Source: Verrucomicrobiota bacterium
GTDB taxonomy: Bacteria > Verrucomicrobiota > Verrucomicrobiia > Chthoniobacterales > Terrimicrobiaceae
Direction of reading: 5' to 3'
Assembly: GCA_026398255.1 (NCBI GenBank)
Contig: JAPLTG010000029.1
Span: forward strand, 1 to 64,000
Length of the DNA stretch: 64,000 nt
The notes beneath the pieces were generated by a model, which was not told the origin of the DNA, did no database searches, and was given only the letters and a program-made list of their open reading frames with translations. The translations under genes and the position numbers were made by a program. This document shows, in pieces, positions 59,357-64,000 of the stretch. How positions within the stretch are numbered: position 1 is the first letter of the stretch; the number at the start of each line of letters is the position of its first letter.

Positions 59357-60757
59357 ATGCCAAGCCACACCGATGCGATCATCCTCGGAGGGGGCATTTC
59401 GGGACTGACGACTGGATTTTACCTCGCGGAAAAAGGGCTCTGCGTTCGCATCCTCGAAAAAAGTTCCCGCGTCGGCGGCTCGATCCGCAGCGAGCGGCGG
59501 GACGGATTCCTCATCGAATTCGGGCCGAACACTGTTCTCGATACGACACCGCTGCTCGGGGAGCTTTTCCAAAAACTCGGCATCGCCTCCGAACGCGTCG
59601 ATGCCTCCCCGCAAGCCAAGAACCGCTACATCGTTCGCGACGGCAAACTCCACGCCTTACCGACCTCGCCGCTGGCGTTTCTGAAAACCCCGCTCTTCTC
59701 CACCACTGCGAAGCTCCGCCTCCTGCTCGAGCCGTTCATTTCCCGCGCACCGGAGGACCGCGAGGAATCACTCGCCGACTTTGTCACACGCCGCATCGGA
59801 CCCGAGTTTTTGGATTACGCCATCAACCCCTTTGTGGCCGGAGTCTATGCCGGCGATCCCGCCCATCTCGGCGTTCAGAGCGCCTTTCCCAAACTCCACG
59901 CCCTGGAGGGCGAGCATGGGAGCCTGATCCGCGGAGCAATTTTCAGTGCGCGCCAACGCAAGAAATCCGGTGAGTCGCCGAAAAATCGCGCCGCCATGCT
60001 TGGGTTCCAAAACGGACTCCAAACCTTTCCCGATGCCCTCCAGCGCGCGCTCGGAGATTCAGTTTCCACCACCTGCGTCCTGCGGTCGGTTTCACGCACG
60101 GCGTCAGGTTTTTCCGTTACGCTCGAATCCGGAGAAATCCTCGAAGCGCCTGCTCTGCTCTCCACGGTTCCCGCCCACTCGTTTGCGAGCCTGCCGATCG
60201 AGTTCGCCCAACCGCTCGCCACGACACTCGACGCCATTATCCATCCGCCCGTGGCCATGGTTTTCATGGGATTCGACAAGCCGCCCGGCGGCATCGAGCG
60301 CGATGGCTTTGGGTTTTTGGTTCCCGCGAAAGAGAAACGCCAAATCCTGGGTTGTATCTGGAGTTCCACGGTTTTCGATGATCGCACACCACCGGGGGGT
60401 GCGGGGCTCACGGCGTTTGTGGGCGGCAGTCGCCAGCCCGATCTCGCTCGACTGGATGACACTGGCCTCGCCGCGCTCGTTCTTGATGAACTCCGCGCGC
60501 TCATGGGAATCACCGCCACGCCATCGCTTGTCGCTGTGCAGAAATGGGAGAAAGCCATCCCCCAATACCAAGTCGGCTATGGCAGGACGATGGATGCCAT
60601 ATCCCGCTTCGAAAACGCCACGCCCGGTTTTTTTGTTGCCGGAAATTTCCGGGGTGGAATCTCCGTGCCAGATTGCGTGAAGCAATCCCGCGCCATGGCC
60701 GACCGCATCTCGGACTTCCTCCAAAGCCATTCGTTGCCTAAAACTCACCGCCAATGA
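59357..60757 (+). CDS. hemY: Protoporphyrinogen oxidase, FAD-dependent (HemY type)
   Basis: It oxidises protoporphyrinogen IX to protoporphyrin IX. The 466-residue protein has the N-terminal FAD motif [20 protein letters not shown], then [47 protein letters not shown] and a C-terminal [20 protein letters not shown]. This is the oxygen-using HemY family rather than HemG or HemJ. Its stop overlaps the hemB start (ATGA). Pairing it with an oxygen-independent HemN suggests life across a range of oxygen levels, which is inference. Confidence 0.93.
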   Translation: MPSHTDAIILGGGISGLTTGFYLAEKGLCVRILEKSSRVGGSIRSERRDGFLIEFGPNTVLDTTPLLGELFQKLGIASERVDASPQAKNRYIVRDGKLHALPTSPLAFLKTPLFSTTAKLRLLLEPFISRAPEDREESLADFVTRRIGPEFLDYAINPFVAGVYAGDPAHLGVQSAFPKLHALEGEHGSLIRGAIFSARQRKKSGESPKNRAAMLGFQNGLQTFPDALQRALGDSVSTTCVLRSVSRTASGFSVTLESGEILEAPALLSTVPAHSFASLPIEFAQPLATTLDAIIHPPVAMVFMGFDKPPGGIERDGFGFLVPAKEKRQILGCIWSSTVFDDRTPPGGAGLTAFVGGSRQPDLARLDDTGLAALVLDELRALMGITATPSLVAVQKWEKAIPQYQVGYGRTMDAISRFENATPGFFVAGNFRGGISVPDCVKQSRAMADRISDFLQSHSLPKTHRQ

Positions 60758-61728
60758 TCCCAACTCCACTGCTCCGCCCGCGCCGCCTGCGCAAAAACCC
60801 GGCCATCCGCGCGATGGTGCGCGAGACCTCGCTCAGCCCCGAGGATTTCATTCTGCCGCTGTTCGTCGTCGAAGGTGAGAACATCAAAAAACCGATCTCC
60901 AGCATGCCGGGGCATTTCCAGATGTCCCTCGACCACCTTGCAAAAGAGGCTACGGAAATCCAATCCCTCGGCATCCCGGCGGTGATCCTCTTTGGCATTC
61001 CCGCCCACAAAGACGCCTGTGGGTCCGAAGCCATGAGCGCGAACAGCATCGTCTGCCGCGCTGTCCAAGCCCTCAAAAAAGCCGCGCCGCATCTCTATGT
61101 GATCGCCGATGTCTGTTGTTGCGAATACACCGACCACGGCCATTGCGGCAAGCTCGTCGGTCAGGATGTGGACAACGATGCCACACTCGAATTGCTGCAA
61201 AAGCAGTCCCTCGTTCTCGCCCAAGCCGGGGTGGATATGGTTGCCCCTTCGGGAATGATGGATGGCATGGTCGCCGCCCTCCGCGTTGCGCTCGATGGCG
61301 CGGGATTTTCGGGAATTCCAATCATGAGCTACGCCGCGAAATTCGCCTCCGGGTTTTACGGCCCCTTTCGCGAAGCGGCGGAGTCCACCCCGCAATTCGG
61401 CGACCGCTCGACCTACCAGATGGATCCCGCCAACGGCCGCGAAGCCCTGCGCGAGGCAGCGCTCGATTATGAGGAAGGCGCCGACATTTTGATGGTTAAG
61501 CCAGCCATGCCCTACCTCGATGTGCTTTCGCAAATGCGCGCCGCCTTCGACATTCCCATCGCCGCCTATCAGGTCTCCGGTGAGTTCGCGATGCTCAAAG
61601 CCGCCGCCCAACAAGGCTGGCTCGACCACGACCGCGTGATGCTGGAATCCCTCCTCTCGATCAAACGCGCCGGCGCCGACCTCATCCTCACCTACTTCGC
61701 CAAGGAAGCCGCTACAAAACTCGGGTAA
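60754..61728 (+). CDS. hemB: Porphobilinogen synthase (delta-aminolevulinate dehydratase)
   Basis: HemB condenses two 5-aminolevulinate molecules. The 324-residue protein begins [18 protein letters not shown]. The zinc-site stretch is [14 protein letters not shown] near residue 117 and keeps the zinc-binding cysteines. The two active-site lysines lie in [16 protein letters not shown] and [13 protein letters not shown]. It closes the cluster hemC-hemE-hemN-hemY-hemB. Genes hemA, hemL, hemD and hemH are not in the window. Confidence 0.97.
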   Translation: MIPTPLLRPRRLRKNPAIRAMVRETSLSPEDFILPLFVVEGENIKKPISSMPGHFQMSLDHLAKEATEIQSLGIPAVILFGIPAHKDACGSEAMSANSIVCRAVQALKKAAPHLYVIADVCCCEYTDHGHCGKLVGQDVDNDATLELLQKQSLVLAQAGVDMVAPSGMMDGMVAALRVALDGAGFSGIPIMSYAAKFASGFYGPFREAAESTPQFGDRSTYQMDPANGREALREAALDYEEGADILMVKPAMPYLDVLSQMRAAFDIPIAAYQVSGEFAMLKAAAQQGWLDHDRVMLESLLSIKRAGADLILTYFAKEAATKLG

Positions 61729-61797
61729 ATCAACCTTGGAACCAAAAAAATCCCTAAAATATTAGAATAATGCGGGGTTTTAGTTTTCTTAAAATTG

Positions 61798-61834
61798 AAT
61801 TTCCGAAATTCCGAAAAGTGGTATTCTGGAAATT
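61798..61834 (+). promoter_or_regulatory. Inverted repeat before the antitoxin gene, possible autoregulatory operator
   Basis: The 7-base arms aatttcc (61798-61804) and ggaaatt (61828-61834) flank 23 bases and end right at the ATG of the AbrB-type antitoxin gene. Inside are two ttccgaaa-like repeats and the sequence TATTCT. Antitoxins of this type usually bind palindromes over their own promoter. No experimental consensus is available here. Confidence 0.4.
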
Positions 61835-62068
61835 ATGACAGCAACAATGGAATTGGGCCCCAAGGGAGCAATCACTCTTCCGAAGAAAATGAGGGACAAA
61901 TTTGATCTTCGTGACAGGAGTTTGATCTCGTTGGAGGAAACTCCGGAAGGGATTTTGATTCGGCCTGCGGTGGCTTTTCCGATTGAAATGTATTCGCAGG
62001 AGCGGATGCAAGAATTTGACCGCGAGAATAATCAGTCAATCGCGGCATTTTTCGTTCAGAAAGTTTAA
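61835..62068 (+). CDS. AbrB/MazE-type antitoxin, toxin partner decayed
   Basis: The 77-residue protein has a SpoVT-AbrB swapped-hairpin domain: GPKGAITLPKKMRDKFDL, then SLISLEETPEGILIRPA. A C-terminal tail (ERMQEFDRENNQSIAAFF) would wrap a toxin. Such proteins repress their own operon and neutralise a PIN or MazF toxin. The downstream frame (62075 on) encodes the start of a PIN toxin but is broken by stop codons, so this antitoxin appears to be an orphan. It lies about 100 bases after hemB in AT-rich DNA. Confidence 0.8.
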   Translation: MTATMELGPKGAITLPKKMRDKFDLRDRSLISLEETPEGILIRPAVAFPIEMYSQERMQEFDRENNQSIAAFFVQKV

Positions 62069-62074
62069 GCTCGG

Positions 62075-62200
62075 GTGAAGGTTTTTCTCGATGCGAAAAT
62101 TCTCTTTGCCGGATAACAAACTGGAACTCCGATGCGGTGCCTCGTAGAGTGTTTGCAAGTCAATGGCCATGAGCGTCCTGCGGCATCGTAAAAAACCTTG
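62075..62200 (+). pseudogene. Remnant of a PIN-domain toxin
   Basis: From GTG 62075 the frame reads VKVFLDAKILFAG. This is the N-terminus of PIN nucleases with the first catalytic Asp, but it meets TAA after 13 codons. The same frame continues QTGTPMRCLVECLQVNGHER, typical of the next PIN helices, and meets another TAA. At least two stops and the loss of the C-terminal half show that it is inactive. It starts 7 bases after the antitoxin stop, the normal spacing for a toxin-antitoxin pair. Confidence 0.6.
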
Positions 62201-62236
62201 GTTGAATACTCCGAAAAATGTGGGATTATCCCACGA

Positions 62237-62467
62237 GTGAAGCTCATTGTTGATCAAAAGCGTCGTGTCGTATTGCCGAAATCCGTGAAGCCCGGAGATG
62301 CCTTGGAAGTCATGTCCACTGGGGATGTGATTTTACTACATGTGTTAAAGCCTGTCCTGAGAGGTGTTCCGCCGGTTTCTCCAACGCCGGTTTCCTGGGA
62401 CTTGTTGACTGGTGTGGATCTGGATGAACCGGCGTTTGATTCCCTCTCGAATGAAAGCGTTGCTTGA
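62237..62467 (+). CDS. AbrB-type antitoxin of the second PIN module
   Basis: The 76-residue product from GTG 62237 begins VKLIVDQKRRVVLPKSVKPG, then DALEVMSTGDVILLHVLKP. This is an AbrB-like hairpin domain. A Pro-rich hinge and an acidic tail (VDLDEPAFDSLSNESVA) follow, suited to blocking a PIN active site. It overlaps the toxin start by 17 bases, the common layout of vapBC-type operons. A TTG at 62198 would add 13 residues without similarity. Confidence 0.75.
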   Translation: MKLIVDQKRRVVLPKSVKPGDALEVMSTGDVILLHVLKPVLRGVPPVSPTPVSWDLLTGVDLDEPAFDSLSNESVA

Positions 62468-62849
62468 TACCGGCGTTTGGTTTCGCCGATACCACGGGCT
62501 CCCGATGAGCCAATCCTTGCGGGATTTTCTGAATGACGAAGTGGAGGAGTTCCACATCTGTCCTTTGAGTGTCTCGGAAATTTGTTTCAAGTGGCGGAAG
62601 GGGCGATTGCCGGGAGTCCCTGACCCTCAAAAGTGGGTGGCACATTCCTTGCAAAACTTTGTGATGGAGATGCCTGATTCCGCCGTTGCAATGACTTCCG
62701 GGCTGTGGGATTGGGCGCATGGCGATTTGGTGGATCGCACGCTGGCAGCGATTGCCAAAGAAAAAGGACTCACGCTCATTCATACGGACAAGGTTTTAAA
62801 AAGCATGACCGGCTTTCCCCAAAAATGGTTTCGAAATGTTGCGGAATAG
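62451..62849 (+). CDS. vapC: PIN-domain toxin (VapC type)
   Basis: The 132-residue protein begins MKALLDTGVWFRRYHGLP with the first PIN Asp. It has ICPLSVSEICFKWRKGRLPG with the conserved Glu, and DLVDRTLAAIAKEKGLTLIH, then TDKVLKS, with the further acidic residues. This PIN subgroup (ThreeDL-like end FPQKWF absent of extra domains) cleaves RNA, often tRNA or rRNA, when free of its antitoxin. It is intact, unlike the toxin of the preceding module. Confidence 0.85.
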   Translation: MKALLDTGVWFRRYHGLPMSQSLRDFLNDEVEEFHICPLSVSEICFKWRKGRLPGVPDPQKWVAHSLQNFVMEMPDSAVAMTSGLWDWAHGDLVDRTLAAIAKEKGLTLIHTDKVLKSMTGFPQKWFRNVAE

Positions 62850-62918
62850 GGATGCTCCCCTTGATCAAACACGCCGGGTGGTTATGCAAAAAGCCGGTTG
62901 ATTTTGGCTTCTGGAATG

Positions 62919-63076
62919 TAGCGCGGGCGTCTCGCCTGCGGGCGTTTGATTTCCGAAGTCAGGCGGGACGCCTGACCTACATAAGCGATTTTAATCGAAT
63001 ATGGCAGGGCGGTCGCGCCGCCGACCGCTGCGGGCGAAACATTTTTTTCAAAAGAAGTCGGCAACGGCGTGCCGAC
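62919..63076. repeat. Row of intergenic palindromes
   Basis: The gene-free stretch 62850-63162 contains three clean inverted repeats. These are gtcaggc/gcctgac at 62958-62976, gcggtcg/cgaccgc at 63009-63028 and gtcggca/tgccgac at 63057-63076, preceded by a partly related gtagcgcgggcgtctcgcctg at 62919. Such sequences recur between genes in many verrucomicrobial and planctomycete genomes. They could act as terminators or be mobile palindromes. I see no reading frame in this stretch. Confidence 0.55.
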
Positions 63077-63162
63077 TCTACCATGAAAGCGTCTGAATTT
63101 TTCCCGAAAGAAATTATGGAGGTTTGGGGGATGGTTGATAAAAATGCGCCTATGCTGGCAAA

Positions 63163-64000
63163 TATGGCGTCACGAATGACTCTCCGCGCGGGATTGTTTC
63201 TTGCGGGGTTTTTGGCTTTGGCGATGTCTGGCTGGGCGGAGGTTTCGAAGAAGCCGCCGAAGGAGGCGTTGCTGATTGCGAATGGCAAATACTCGCACTT
63301 CGCTGGCTTGGCGCACCCCGGGGCGGATGCTTCGAAGCTGAGCGCCGCACTCGAGCAGCTCGGCTTTCGCGTGCGTGTGGTGCGGGACGGGAGCCGCGAG
63401 CAAATGCTCGATGCGATCAGCGAGTTTGAGCGCGGGTTGCGAAATACCGGGGCGATCGCGTTTTTCCATTACGGCGGGCATGGCGTTCAGGTGGATGGCA
63501 AAAACTATCTCCTCCCTGCCGATGCCGACATTCCCGATGAACGCCGGGTGGCGACGCGGGCGGTGGCGCTCGATGAGGTGATGACTGCGATGGATGCGGC
63601 GGCGGCGCGGGCGAGCATTATTGTGATTGATGCGTGTCGGGACAACCCGCTACCGGCGGGGTCGGGACGCAATCTCGCGCGGGGTCTCTCGGTGGTGGGT
63701 CTGAAGCCGAAAAACTCGATCGTCATTTACGCAGCGGAGGCTGGAAGCAAGGCGCTCGATGGGCTTTTCACGCCGATCTTGGCCAATTCGCTCCAGCAAA
63801 AAGGCCGCACCATCAATCAAATCATGATCAGCGTCCGCAGCGAGGTGTATGCGAAATCGAGCGGTCAGCAAACGCCGGGGGAATACAACCAGCTTTTCGA
63901 GGAGTTGATTTTGGGAGAGGCGGAGGGTGGCGATTTGTCAGCGGAGAAGATTTTTGCCGCAACGCCTGCGCCGACTCCCTATGTCGCACCAACGCCAAGT
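63163..64000 (+). CDS. Exported caspase-like (C14) protease, partial
   Basis: The frame is open to the end of the window. A signal peptide (LFLAGFLALAMSGWA) is followed by a caspase-like p20 domain with ALLIANGKYSHFAGL, the catalytic His in FFHYGGHGVQVDGKNYLLPA and the catalytic Cys in IIVIDACRDNPLPAG. These are the metacaspase/orthocaspase motifs. The domain ends near residue 240 and a Pro/Thr/Ala-rich linker (TPAPTPYVAPTPS) leads to an unseen C-terminal part. The signal places it in the periplasm or outside. Starts at 63151, 63163 or 63175 are possible. Confidence 0.88.

Noticed and set aside
57826-59397. Long minus-strand open frame opposite hemN (523 codons)
   Set aside because: It is antisense to a complete HemN with radical-SAM cysteines and shows no motif of its own.

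Overview
The window looks like a chromosomal segment from a member of the Verrucomicrobiota (PVC superphylum). No rRNA gene is present, so this rests on gene content. The division and cell-wall (dcw) cluster has a LysM/NlpD-like gene between murD and ftsW, as in chlamydiae, plus a MurC-MurB fusion and a divergent FtsZ. Exported sulfatases with their maturase are also typical of the group. MurE carries the DNPR motif, which predicts meso-diaminopimelate peptidoglycan.

Bases 1-13150 form a polysaccharide-degradation region: a sulfatase C-terminus, a sodium/solute symporter, two alpha/beta hydrolases, a formylglycine-generating enzyme with a lipoprotein signal, a GH29 alpha-L-fucosidase, an arylsulfatase, an SGNH esterase and a CE7 acetyl esterase. 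A sulfated, acetylated, fucose-containing glycan is a reasonable inferred substrate. The region is scarred. A PDZ protein and a second sulfatase have lost their 5' ends, and a LuxR regulator and an L-rhamnose mutarotase meet head to head as two 3' halves. Bases 13340-19250 are visibly more AT-rich, hold two transposase remnants, two membrane-anchored HEAT-repeat paralogues, two secreted proteins of unknown function and an O-antigen-ligase-like protein. They run into an envelope polysaccharide cluster (19398-23685: NDP-sugar dehydratase, phosphoglycosyl transferase, GT2-SDR fusion).

Bases 23690-28184 hold an unusual hairpin-chain repeat next to tRNA-Ser(TGA), aroB, ychF and a protein joining an HTH domain, one membrane helix and an OmpA domain. 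Bases 46923 down to 28252 are one minus-strand dcw operon: mraZ, rsmH, ftsL, ftsI, murE, murF, mraY, murD, LysM gene, ftsW, murG, murC-murB, ddl, ftsQ, ftsA, ftsZ. Most of its junctions are ATGA or TAATG/TGATG overlaps, and a three-repeat MraZ operator lies upstream of mraZ.

Bases 47142-61728 run on the plus strand: nuoB-nuoC, RNase D, nadC, two small exported proteins, a TolC-type protein, pgeF, leuC-leuD and a haem operon hemC-hemE-hemN-hemY-hemB, in which hemE lacks a normal start codon. Bases 61800-62849 contain two tandem antitoxin/PIN-toxin modules, the first with a decayed toxin. The window ends in a row of palindromes and an exported caspase-like protease that continues beyond base 64000.
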